Positions 50,608 to 58,702 of a DNA stretch of 64,000 bases are shown piece after piece (the stretch's first letter is position 1; each line of letters begins with the position of its first letter). Location: the NCBI GenBank assembly GCA_023438065.1, contig JAEXRH010000014.1, forward strand, positions 62,001-126,000, written 5' to 3'. The translations under genes were made by a program, and so were the position numbers. This DNA comes from Spirochaetota bacterium (GTDB taxonomy: Bacteria; Spirochaetota; Spirochaetia; Treponematales; Treponemataceae). The notes below the pieces were generated by a model. The model was given only the letters and a program-made list of their open reading frames with translations, had not been told where the DNA came from and ran no database searches.

Positions 50608-52869
50608 ATGGATACGTCCGCTGGAGAAAGAGAGATCATCTATACCGATACGGATCGTTGTGTCGGGTGCAATAAATGCATACGAAACTGTCCCGTCGTG
50701 GGAGCGAACATCGCCTATGTCGTTAACGGGGAAAACCGCGTTCGGGTCGACCAGGAGCGGTGCATCCGGTGCGGCGCCTGTCTCGAAGCCTGTTCGCATG
50801 ACGCGAGGTGCTATATCGACGATACGGAGGCGTTCTTCCGCGACCTGAAGGCGGGTAAGAAGATATCGGTCGTCGTTGCTCCCGCCGCGCGGGTGAATTT
50901 CGGCGAGCTCGGAAAGTTGCTCGGTTTCCTCAAGGCCGAGGGAGTCCACTTCGCCTACGACGTTTCCTTCGGCGCGGACATCACGACCTGGGCCTACCTC
51001 AAAGCGATCCGCGAAAAAGGGCTTTCCTCGGTGATCGCGCAGCCCTGCCCCGCGATCGTGAATTACGTCGAGAAATATCAGCCGGAGCTTCTCCCGAGTC
51101 TCGCGCCCGTGCACAGTCCGACGCTCTGCACCGCGGTGTATCTCCGGAAATACGCGAAATCCGACGACGCGATCGCGTTTATCTCCCCGTGCATCGGAAA
51201 GACGGACGAGTTCACCGACCCGAACACCGCCGGTCTCGTTTCCTATAACGTTACGTACGCGAAGCTCGCGGAATACATTCAAGCGAAGAGAGTGGATCTT
51301 GGCCGGTATAAAACGGCCGAATTCGACGACATCGGCTGCTGGCTCGGTTGCGTGTACAGTCGGCCCGGCGGTTTGCGGGAGAACGTGGAAACCCTCGTTC
51401 CGGGAGCGTGGGTCAGGCAGATCGAGGGGACGCGGCACGCGTACCCCTATTTACGGGAGTATTCCGAGCGGACGCGGGGGAAAAAGCCCGTTCCGCTCCT
51501 CGTCGATATCCTTAACTGCGCGAACGGGTGCAATCGCGGAACCGCGACGCTCAAGCACATATCGATCGACGACGCGGACGGAACGCTGAACGCCCTCAAG
51601 GCGAAAAAACTCGTCGAGAAAGCGGGCCCGTTCAAGAAGCGCTCCGACGCGCTTTTTTCCATGTTCGACTCGAAACTGCGGCTCAAGGATTTCATGCGGA
51701 CGTATCGAAGCCGAAAGGTCTCGCTGGCAAGCCCGTCCGAGGCGGAGCTCGAGGCGATCTACGCCGACCTTCACAAGACGACGCCCGCGTCCCGGAAGAT
51801 CGACTGTTCCGCGTGCGGTTACCATACCTGCGCCGACATGGCTCAGGCGATCCATAACGGCATCAACGGAAGGACGAACTGCATCGACTTTAACCGCCGC
51901 GAGATCGCGCGCGAGGGGGAGAGCATCGGGGAGAAGACGAGGATAATCGGCGAGCTTTCCGCCTATACCGCCTCGGTCGTTTCCGTCCTCGACGAGATAG
52001 ACGGTCTCAATCTCGACGTGAGCCTCGAGGGCGAGTTTTCCGGGGAGTTCGCCGAGATCAGGGATTCCATCAACCGGATCCTCGACACGCTCAACATCAC
52101 GCTGTCCGAAATCCGCGAGTACGCCGACCAGTTCGGGGCCGGGGCCGATCAGGTGTCCCGCGGCTCGGGCAATATCGCCGACGGCGTCGGCGAGCAGGCG
52201 CAGGCGATGGAGAAACTCACGGATCTCATCGGCATGCTGACCGAGAAAACGAAGGAGAACGCCGCGAACGCCGACCGCGCGCGCGCGCTTTCCGCCGCCG
52301 CGCGGGAATCCGCCGAGGACGGTAACCGGCGGATGGGAGAGATGCTCAAGTCGATGGACGAGATCAACGAGGCCTCGGCGAACATCACGAAGATCCTCGG
52401 GGTTATCGACGATATCGCCTTTCAGACGAACATACTCGCGCTCAACGCGGCGGTCGAGGCGGCACGGGCGGGAAAATACGGAAAGGGCTTCGCGGTCGTC
52501 GCGGACGAGGTGAGAAACCTCGCCCAGCGCTGCTCGGGCGCCGCGAAGGAAAGCGCCTCCTTCATCGAGGCTTCGGTTTCGCGTGTCAAGAACGGAAGCG
52601 GTATCGCGAACGAGACCGCGGCCGCGCTCGCGAAGATTACCCAGAAATCGTCCGAGATCGCGACCATCGTCGACGCCATCGCGATGACATCCTTCGAGCA
52701 GTCGGGCGGGATCGACACGATCAACGTCAACCTGCAGCAGGTTTCGCACGTCGTCCAGTCGAATTCCTCCGCCTCCCAGGAAAGCGCGGAGGCGAGCGTG
52801 CAGCTATCGCAGCAGGCGGGGTCGCTCAAGGAAAGCATCGCCCGGTTCAGGTTGCGTGCCGGGGCGTAG
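50608..52869 (+). CDS. [FeFe]-hydrogenase-like / methyl-accepting chemotaxis fusion (putative redox or H2 sensor)
   Basis: This 753-residue soluble protein starts with a dicluster ferredoxin domain (Cys 18, 21, 24, 28 and 52, 55, 58, 62), then an iron-only hydrogenase-like domain (about 85-370). H-cluster ligand candidates are Cys147 in AQPCPAIV, Cys195 in SPCIGKTDE, and Cys244/Cys248 in GCWLGC. The usual TSCCP has Pro where active hydrogenases keep the proton-shuttle Cys. A further Cys pair (NCANGCNRG, 304-308) and a four-Cys cluster domain (CSACGYHTC and a distal Cys425) follow. The C-terminal half is an MCP signalling coiled coil, with its hairpin tip near residues 590-630. No membrane helices. 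Probably a cytoplasmic chemoreceptor. Confidence 0.88.
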   Translation: MDTSAGEREIIYTDTDRCVGCNKCIRNCPVVGANIAYVVNGENRVRVDQERCIRCGACLEACSHDARCYIDDTEAFFRDLKAGKKISVVVAPAARVNFGELGKLLGFLKAEGVHFAYDVSFGADITTWAYLKAIREKGLSSVIAQPCPAIVNYVEKYQPELLPSLAPVHSPTLCTAVYLRKYAKSDDAIAFISPCIGKTDEFTDPNTAGLVSYNVTYAKLAEYIQAKRVDLGRYKTAEFDDIGCWLGCVYSRPGGLRENVETLVPGAWVRQIEGTRHAYPYLREYSERTRGKKPVPLLVDILNCANGCNRGTATLKHISIDDADGTLNALKAKKLVEKAGPFKKRSDALFSMFDSKLRLKDFMRTYRSRKVSLASPSEAELEAIYADLHKTTPASRKIDCSACGYHTCADMAQAIHNGINGRTNCIDFNRREIAREGESIGEKTRIIGELSAYTASVVSVLDEIDGLNLDVSLEGEFSGEFAEIRDSINRILDTLNITLSEIREYADQFGAGADQVSRGSGNIADGVGEQAQAMEKLTDLIGMLTEKTKENAANADRARALSAAARESAEDGNRRMGEMLKSMDEINEASANITKILGVIDDIAFQTNILALNAAVEAARAGKYGKGFAVVADEVRNLAQRCSGAAKESASFIEASVSRVKNGSGIANETAAALAKITQKSSEIATIVDAIAMTSFEQSGGIDTINVNLQQVSHVVQSNSSASQESAEASVQLSQQAGSLKESIARFRLRAGA

Positions 52870-52900
52870 GGCCGTTACGTTCTCGGGGACGCGATGCGGG

Positions 52901-52928
52901 TTGCGGGCGCGATCCGCGTCGTGATACC
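52901..52928 (+). promoter_or_regulatory. Promoter of the secreted amidase gene, predicted near-leaderless
   Basis: TTGCGG (52901-52906) and GATACC (52923-52928) are 16 bp apart, and the -10 box ends 8 nt before the ATG. No ribosome site is seen. Confidence 0.45.
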
Positions 52929-52936
52929 CTTTTCGC

Positions 52937-53692
52937 ATGGTTGCGACCTTTCAGTTATTCGCGTCAGACGCGAAGCGCCGCTATCGCCTTGCGGTTGGCG
53001 CGGCTTGTTGTTGTCTCTTCCTCGCGAACCCCGCACTCGTGCATGCCGCCGAAACGGCCGTCGCGCAGGGTGCCGTCATCGGCCCGACCGGGTTGCTCGA
53101 AAGCTACGAAGGCGTGCGAAATCGCGAGCTCGATGAATGGAAGCGCGACATTTCCGCCTATTCCCTCAGGCATTACGGGATCGCTACCTGGAAGCTCGAG
53201 CCGACGGCTATCGTCCTTCACTACACGGCGGGTTCGGGCTTCCCGCTCAATCTCATCGAATCACGCGAGTTCAAGGACGAGACACCTGGTGTCGCGAGTC
53301 ATTTCGTGATCGCCGAGGAAGCGGGCCGCGTTGCGGTGTATCAGCTTTTGCCCCTCGACGTGATGAGCCGGGCGACTTTCGGCGCGAATTTCTGCGCGAT
53401 CAGCGTAGAGATGGTCGCGCTCGACGAGGCTGATCTTCTCGGGAAGCGCGCGCTTCTCGATCGGACGTCGGTCCTTGTCCGGGACCTGATGGCCCGGTTC
53501 GGGATTCCCGCTTCACGGGTGTACGGGCACGCGGAAATCGATCGGCGCCTCGCGGAGGATCCGCATGGCGAGTTTTACGATAACACGATAGAGGGGGCGT
53601 TCGTTCCGCGAAAGGTAGATCCGGGAAACGCGGCGATGGCCATCGTCCGGTCCGCCCTTTCGGGGGATGATCCTCCCGCTTCCGGAAATTAA
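52937..53692 (+). CDS. Exported N-acetylmuramoyl-L-alanine amidase (Amidase_2)
   Basis: The 251-residue protein has a signal peptide with a Cys-rich hydrophobic core (residues 17-37, ending near VHAAE). The amidase_2/PGRP domain has zinc ligands His in IVLHYTAGSG near residue 92, His in VYGHAEIDRR near 196, and Asp in RKVDPGNAA near 227. It should cut the bond between muramic acid and the stem peptide in the periplasm, for recycling or daughter-cell separation. Confidence 0.87.
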   Translation: MVATFQLFASDAKRRYRLAVGAACCCLFLANPALVHAAETAVAQGAVIGPTGLLESYEGVRNRELDEWKRDISAYSLRHYGIATWKLEPTAIVLHYTAGSGFPLNLIESREFKDETPGVASHFVIAEEAGRVAVYQLLPLDVMSRATFGANFCAISVEMVALDEADLLGKRALLDRTSVLVRDLMARFGIPASRVYGHAEIDRRLAEDPHGEFYDNTIEGAFVPRKVDPGNAAMAIVRSALSGDDPPASGN

Positions 53693-53719
53693 AAGACCCC
53701 GAGAACTTCTCGGGGTCTT
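53693..53719. terminator. Terminator between amidase and metK
   Basis: The arm AAGACCCCGAGAA (53693-53705) pairs with 53707-53719 as a near-perfect hairpin. T-rich sequence flanks it on both sides but is short, so strength is moderate. Confidence 0.75.
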
Positions 53720-53787
53720 GTTTACGTCCGGAGCGGTTACGCGAACGAGGGACAATTCGCGCGAGCGACGACTCGGCGCGAGAGGCT

Positions 53788-54957
53788 TTAGCGAAGGGCT
53801 TTTTTCAGCGCCTCGACCCGATCGGTCTTTTCCCAGGGAAACTGGCTTCGGCCGAAATGGCCGTACGAGGCGGTTTCCTGGTAGATCGGCCTGCAGAGGT
53901 CGAGGGTCCTGATGATGCCCGCGGGCGAAAGGTCGAAGACGTCCTTGATGGCATACGTGATCTTCGACTCGTCGATAATGCCGGTACCGAAGGTGTCGAC
54001 CATTACGGATACCGGGAACGGCACGCCGATCGCGTAGGCGAGCTGCACCTCGCATCGCTCGGCGAGCCCCGCCGCGACGACGTTCTTGGCGACGTAGCGC
54101 GCCATGTAGGCCGCCGAGCGGTCTACCTTCGAGGGGTCCTTTCCCGAGAAGGCCCCTCCCCCGTGCCGGCCCATGCCGCCGTAGGTGTCAACGATGATCT
54201 TGCGACCCGTGAGTCCCGTATCGCCGAAGGGCCCTCCGACGACGAAGCGCCCCGTCGGGTTGATGAAGTATTTCGTGTTGATGTCGAGCAGCTCGGTCGG
54301 CCCGAGAACCGGCTTGACGATCTCCTCGATGATGGCCTCGGTGATCGTTTCATGGGTGACGTCGGGGTCGTGCTGGTGGGAGACTACGACCGTGTCGATC
54401 CTGATCGGGCGGTGCCCCTCGTACTCTATGGTGACCTGGCTTTTCGCGTCGGGGCGGAGCCAGGGAATGCGTTTCGATTTCCGGAGGTCCGTCGCGCGAT
54501 GGAGAATCGCGTGGGCGTACATGATCGGGGCCGGCATGAGTTCGGGCGTCTCGGTGCAGGCGAAGCCGAACATCATTCCCTGATCGCCCGCGCCCTGTTG
54601 GCCCTCGAACTCCTTCAAGCCGTGTCCGATGACGCCCTGGTTGATATCGGGCGATTGCGCATGGATCATGTCGAGAACCGCCATTGAATCGCAGTCAAGG
54701 CCATAGTCGGAATCGGTATAGCCGATCTCGCGGGCGATATTGCGGACGACGGCTTGTACATCGACATAGGTGTTCGTGGTGATTTCCCCGCCGACGAGCA
54801 CGAGCGCGGTCGAGGCAAAGGTCTCGCAGGCGACATGGCTCGCCGGATCGTCCTTGAGGCATGCGTCGAGGATGGCGTCAGAGATCTGGTCGCAAAGCTT
54901 GTCCGGATGGCCTTCTCCGACCGATTCAGAGGTAAAAAGGTGTCGTGTTGAGTTCAT
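53788..54957 (-). CDS. metK: S-adenosylmethionine synthetase
   Basis: MetK joins methionine and ATP to S-adenosylmethionine. The 389-residue protein has SVGEGHPDKLCDQISDAILD at residues 9-28, the signature GAGDQGMMFG near 120 and the phosphate loop GGGAFSGKDPSKVDRSA near 260. GGGAGG precedes the ATG at 54957. It is divergent from the small glycogen-binding-type gene across an AT-rich gap of 89 bp; no SAM riboswitch was seen there. Confidence 0.97.
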   Translation of the reverse strand: MNSTRHLFTSESVGEGHPDKLCDQISDAILDACLKDDPASHVACETFASTALVLVGGEITTNTYVDVQAVVRNIAREIGYTDSDYGLDCDSMAVLDMIHAQSPDINQGVIGHGLKEFEGQQGAGDQGMMFGFACTETPELMPAPIMYAHAILHRATDLRKSKRIPWLRPDAKSQVTIEYEGHRPIRIDTVVVSHQHDPDVTHETITEAIIEEIVKPVLGPTELLDINTKYFINPTGRFVVGGPFGDTGLTGRKIIVDTYGGMGRHGGGAFSGKDPSKVDRSAAYMARYVAKNVVAAGLAERCEVQLAYAIGVPFPVSVMVDTFGTGIIDESKITYAIKDVFDLSPAGIIRTLDLCRPIYQETASYGHFGRSQFPWEKTDRVEALKKALR

Positions 54958-55006
54958 CGAGTAATCCTCCCTTGCAAGGCCCAAAAAATAGCACTAAGCT
55001 TAACTA

Positions 55007-55012
55007 TATAAT
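55007..55012 (+). promoter_or_regulatory. -10 box upstream of the glycogen-binding-type gene
   Basis: A perfect TATAAT within TATATAAT, 34 nt before the ATG; no convincing -35 at the usual distance. Confidence 0.4.
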
Positions 55013-55046
55013 AAACGTACAAGAAAGGCCAGAAGGAGAGTACAAT

Positions 55047-55355
55047 ATGGCGTTGTACAAGGCGTATCCAAAGAAGGGCACTACCTGCAAAGTTACTTTC
55101 GAGCTTCCCGCGGATGCGACAACCGGCGTTAAGAAGGTCGCGCTCGCGGGCGACTTCAACAATTGGGACGCGAACGCGAATGTCCTTGCCCGCAACAAGG
55201 ACGGTCTTTTTTCGACGACCGTGCTCCTTGAACAAGGGCACGAGTATCAGTTTCGGTATCTCATGGACGATTCCCGCTGGGAGAACGATTGGGCCGCGGA
55301 CAAATACCTCCCGTCGTCCTTCGGCAATTGCGATAACTCCGTCGTGATCGTGTGA
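55047..55355 (+). CDS. Stand-alone glycogen-binding (AMPK-GBD / CBM48-like) domain protein
   Basis: This 102-residue protein is almost entirely one carbohydrate-binding beta-sandwich: KVTFELPADATTGVKKVALA, then GDFNNWDANA near residue 47, the block typical of isoamylase N-terminal and AMPK-beta domains, followed by FSTTVLLEQGHEYQFRYLMD. Both usual ligand-contacting aromatics (NNW and RYLMD..RWEND) are present. There is no catalytic domain, signal or glycogen enzyme nearby. AAGGAGAG precedes the ATG. It ends 4 nt before the convergent apbE stop. Confidence 0.88.
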   Translation: MALYKAYPKKGTTCKVTFELPADATTGVKKVALAGDFNNWDANANVLARNKDGLFSTTVLLEQGHEYQFRYLMDDSRWENDWAADKYLPSSFGNCDNSVVIV

Positions 55356-55359
55356 TTTT

Positions 55360-56388
55360 TTAATCCGCCAGCCTGTACCGGTCGTCCATGACGGTAACCG
55401 CACCCGCCAGTCCGGGAGACGTCGTGATTCGCCCGGTACGGTCGATGAAGATCGCTTCCGCTCCCGGCACCGTCGACACGAGCTCAAGTCCTTTCGCAAT
55501 GCCGAGGAGAAAGGCCGACGTCGATAGCGCGTCCGCGTTCATGGAGCTTTGCGCGACTATGGTGACCGACAGGAGCTCGTTCGTTTTCGGATAACCCGTT
55601 TGGGGATCGATGATGTGATGATAGTGGACGCCGTCCTTCTCGAAATACCGCTCGAATATCCCCGACGTGACTATGCTCGAGTTTTTCGCGCGCAAGCTCG
55701 CGACGGCGAGGCCATGGCTCGTTTTCGGGTCCCTGATCCCGATCACCCAGGGCGTACCCGGCGCCTTTTCTCCGACGGCGTAGATATTCCCGCCGAGATC
55801 GATCATCGCCCTTTTTATGCCGCGCCGCGCGACGATCCTCGCAACCTCGTCCGCCGCGTAGCCTTTCGCGATCGCGCCCAGATCGATCCGCATCCCTTTC
55901 CGCGCGAGAAAGACCGTTCCCTTTTGCGCGTCCACCGCGATGTCTTTCCATGAAACGAGCGTGAGCGCGGTTTGGATGTCGGCGGGCGCGGGAACGCTCG
56001 CCTCGTCGGTTCCGATATTCCAGAGACGCACCACGGGTCCTATCGCGGGGTCGAACGCCCCGTCCGTCCTCTCGCTGAACGCGAGCGCCGCCGTAAGAAC
56101 CGCGAGGGTGTCCGGCTCGGCCTTGACCGGCGCGATTCCCGCCTGACGGTTTATCGCGGAGACGTTCGATCCCTCGGCGTTCGCGCTCAGGATTCGCTCG
56201 AGCTCCCTGAGCCGCGAGAAGATTTCGTCGTACGCGTCTTTCGTCCCTCGATCGAAGAGGTTGACCGTGCATACGGTCCCGAGCGCGAATTCCGTCCTTG
56301 CCGGCTCCTTTGCCCGGCACGAGACGGCCGTCAGGAATAAGAAAGCTATGCACGAGAGAAGCGCTGCGGACTTTCTGGTCGAATGCAT
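55360..56388 (-). CDS. apbE: FAD:protein FMN transferase, lipoprotein
   Basis: ApbE attaches FMN to Thr residues of exported flavoproteins such as Rnf and Nqr subunits. The 342-residue protein has a lipoprotein signal with lipobox TAVSC near residue 24. Motifs are EFALGTVCTVNLFD, RIDLGAIAKGYAADEV and MIDLGGNIYAVG. AAAGGGGA precedes the ATG. It follows the PBP-GGDEF gene by 28 nt on the same strand and may share its transcript. Rnf/Nqr genes are not in this window. Confidence 0.93.
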   Translation of the reverse strand: MHSTRKSAALLSCIAFLFLTAVSCRAKEPARTEFALGTVCTVNLFDRGTKDAYDEIFSRLRELERILSANAEGSNVSAINRQAGIAPVKAEPDTLAVLTAALAFSERTDGAFDPAIGPVVRLWNIGTDEASVPAPADIQTALTLVSWKDIAVDAQKGTVFLARKGMRIDLGAIAKGYAADEVARIVARRGIKRAMIDLGGNIYAVGEKAPGTPWVIGIRDPKTSHGLAVASLRAKNSSIVTSGIFERYFEKDGVHYHHIIDPQTGYPKTNELLSVTIVAQSSMNADALSTSAFLLGIAKGLELVSTVPGAEAIFIDRTGRITTSPGLAGAVTVMDDRYRLAD

Positions 56389-56416
56389 GGAATCCCCTTT
56401 TATGCGTGGTGGTCGA

Positions 56417-58666
56417 TCATGAGCCGGAGGATGGGTGACCGTCGGAGCCGGCTTCCTTTTTCTTCCGCTTGACCTCGTAGAGCTTCGCGTCGCTTTCCTC
56501 GATGACGCTCTCGAACGAGCGCGGTTCGTCCGACGGCTCGACGTACACGTATCCCCAACTCGCCGAAAGGATCCAGGGATGGCTTCGCCGTTCGTTGAAG
56601 CTCTTGATTTGCTCGGTTATGCGTTCAAAAGATCCTTGAACGGATCGTTCGGGAATGTTCTCCATGACGACGACGAATTCGTCCCCGCCGTATCTGACGA
56701 CGAGATCGTTCTCGCGAAAGCATCGCTTGAGGATGTTGGCGAGCGCCATGATGGCGGAGTCCCCTTCCTTGTGCCCGAAGGAATCGTTGATCCGCTTGAG
56801 TCCGTCCATATCGAGGAAGATAAAGGCGCAAGGGTTCCCTCGCATTGTCGAGCGTTCGTACATCTGGCGGCCCGTGGCGTAAAGCGCCCGCCTGTTGTTG
56901 AGACCGGTAAATTCGTCGATGACGGAAAGTCTCGAGAGCGCGTCGTTCGTGCGGGTGAGCGCGCGGATGCGCGTTTCGATGAGGTCGTTCGCCATCGCCG
57001 CGTCCACGATTTGGGAGACGAGCGACTGTATCCGCCAAAAATGCTCGTATCGGTTGGTCGTCATGGAAAAGACCATGTAGCCGTAGACGGTATTCGCTTG
57101 GACGATCGGCAAGACCGCGAGCGACACGCTGAACGACGCCATGCCGTCCGGTAGAAGCTTCGTTACCGGGAAGGTAACGAACACGCGCTCGGGAACCTCG
57201 GGCGCGTGTCCTTCGCGATAGGAGAGCCGCAGCTCTCCCCTGTTCGGATCCTGCTCGCTCAAGAAGACGAGCGCGAAACGCTCGATGCCGAGGAGGGGAA
57301 CGTTCGCGGCGATCGCGCCGAGGGTTTCCTGCACCGAGAGGTGCATCGCGAGGAGGGCGTTGCAGTTCTGGGTAAACGAGATTGTCCCGAGGTCGTTGTC
57401 GTGCCTTCGGGCGAAGAGCTGGGTTTTCAGCCGGAAGAGGAGGCGAAACGCGTCGACGAAAAGCGCGTTGAGAAACGCGAGGGCGTCGGGATCCCGCTGG
57501 CGAAGGGTAATCGCGGTCCATCGCGCCGAGAAGGCGTCGATATACACGGGGGCGATGTCCCCCGCGCGGGAGAGTTCGCGAACCGTCTTTCGGAGAAAGG
57601 CCGCGAACGGGGCGGCGTCCCGGGACGCGAGACATTCGTCGATGACCGATTCGAGGGTATTCCCGAGGGTCGCGATCCTGGAGTCGTTCTTCCGCGCCCG
57701 GTCCTCGTACGGGCCTGGCTTTTCGAGGTAGTCCGTGGCATTCTCGCTGTTCGACTTCGCCGCGCACCCGCATGATTCGCGAATCGCGAGGCTCGCGGTA
57801 AAGCGCAGCGTTTCGGGCGAGAAGTCCGTCTTGCCGGAGATATCATCGGCGATACGATCCACCAACGCGGCGATCATCTCCCACACGGGATGGGAAACGG
57901 TCGTCAACGGCGCCGGAAGGGAATTCCCCTCCTCGATGTCGTCAAAACTCGCGATGGCGATATCCTCGGGGACGGAGATTCCGTTATTGAGGAGTTCCCG
58001 CGTCGCCCCGATCGCCATTTCGGCGTTGAGGCAGATAAGGACTTCGGGAACGGTTCTCTCTCCCGCCAAAAGAGTTTTTGCCGCGCGCGCTCCGCTTTCG
58101 AGGGTGAAATCGCCCTCCAAAAGGGCGTTGTCGGCAAGGTTGATGGCGCGGCTTTCAAGCAGCGACGCGAGTTTTGACATTCGTCCGCGGGAAAGGCTCT
58201 CCGGCGAGTCGGGACCGGAAAGGATCGAGATCTTGCGATAGCCATGCGTCTCCGCAAGATGGGCGACGAGGGTTTCGACGGCTTTTGTTTCGTCGGCAAT
58301 GACGCTGAACGCTCCCGGTAACGCGCAAAAAAGGGAATACACGGGAAAGCCCGAGAAACGGGAAAGGATCGTCTCGAAAACGGTTTGCGGGCTGAAGGGC
58401 GATACGTGGTGCGGGAAGACTATAAGCGCGTCAAGCTCTCCGGGTTCGGGAAGGGCGTACGCGTACGAACTGGCGCCCGAATCCTTGTTTCGCTCGAGAT
58501 AACCGCCAAAGTAAAACGCGAGGCGGATATCGCGCTCATCAGCGCGCTCGATGAGGTTGCCAATGGCATGGCGGGCAAACATGCCGCTGACGGAATCGAT
58601 GAGAACGCCTACGGTTTTTCCTCGCGGATTGTGCGTGTTCGTCTCGTCGACTTCGTCCGTGGTCAT
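56417..58666 (-). CDS. Soluble diguanylate cyclase with LacI-type periplasmic-binding-like sensor
   Basis: The 749-residue cytoplasmic protein begins with a LacI/PBP1-type ligand-binding domain (about residues 18-300: TVGVLIDSVSGMFARHAIGN, ILSGPDSPESLSRGRM, ASFDDIEEG) but has no helix-turn-helix and no signal peptide. A helical and GAF-like middle region (about 320-570) leads to a GGDEF domain whose RYGGDEFVVVM motif near residue 659 is intact. It should convert binding of an intracellular ligand, perhaps a sugar, into c-di-GMP. The promoter predicts a 1-nt leader. Confidence 0.88.
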   Translation of the reverse strand: MTTDEVDETNTHNPRGKTVGVLIDSVSGMFARHAIGNLIERADERDIRLAFYFGGYLERNKDSGASSYAYALPEPGELDALIVFPHHVSPFSPQTVFETILSRFSGFPVYSLFCALPGAFSVIADETKAVETLVAHLAETHGYRKISILSGPDSPESLSRGRMSKLASLLESRAINLADNALLEGDFTLESGARAAKTLLAGERTVPEVLICLNAEMAIGATRELLNNGISVPEDIAIASFDDIEEGNSLPAPLTTVSHPVWEMIAALVDRIADDISGKTDFSPETLRFTASLAIRESCGCAAKSNSENATDYLEKPGPYEDRARKNDSRIATLGNTLESVIDECLASRDAAPFAAFLRKTVRELSRAGDIAPVYIDAFSARWTAITLRQRDPDALAFLNALFVDAFRLLFRLKTQLFARRHDNDLGTISFTQNCNALLAMHLSVQETLGAIAANVPLLGIERFALVFLSEQDPNRGELRLSYREGHAPEVPERVFVTFPVTKLLPDGMASFSVSLAVLPIVQANTVYGYMVFSMTTNRYEHFWRIQSLVSQIVDAAMANDLIETRIRALTRTNDALSRLSVIDEFTGLNNRRALYATGRQMYERSTMRGNPCAFIFLDMDGLKRINDSFGHKEGDSAIMALANILKRCFRENDLVVRYGGDEFVVVMENIPERSVQGSFERITEQIKSFNERRSHPWILSASWGYVYVEPSDEPRSFESVIEESDAKLYEVKRKKKEAGSDGHPSSGS

Positions 58667-58673
58667 GTTTACA

Positions 58674-58702
58674 AGTATCGAACGTTTCCGGTTACGTTAC
58701 AA
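58674..58702 (-). promoter_or_regulatory. Promoter of the PBP-GGDEF gene, predicted leaderless
   Basis: TTGTAA (58697-58702, inside the 3' end of aspS) and GATACT (58674-58679) are 17 bp apart, 7 nt before the ATG. Confidence 0.6.

Noticed and set aside
54958..55046. SAM riboswitch upstream of metK
   Set aside because: The 89-bp gap is AT-rich with promoter-like motifs but shows no conserved riboswitch core or terminator/antiterminator pair.
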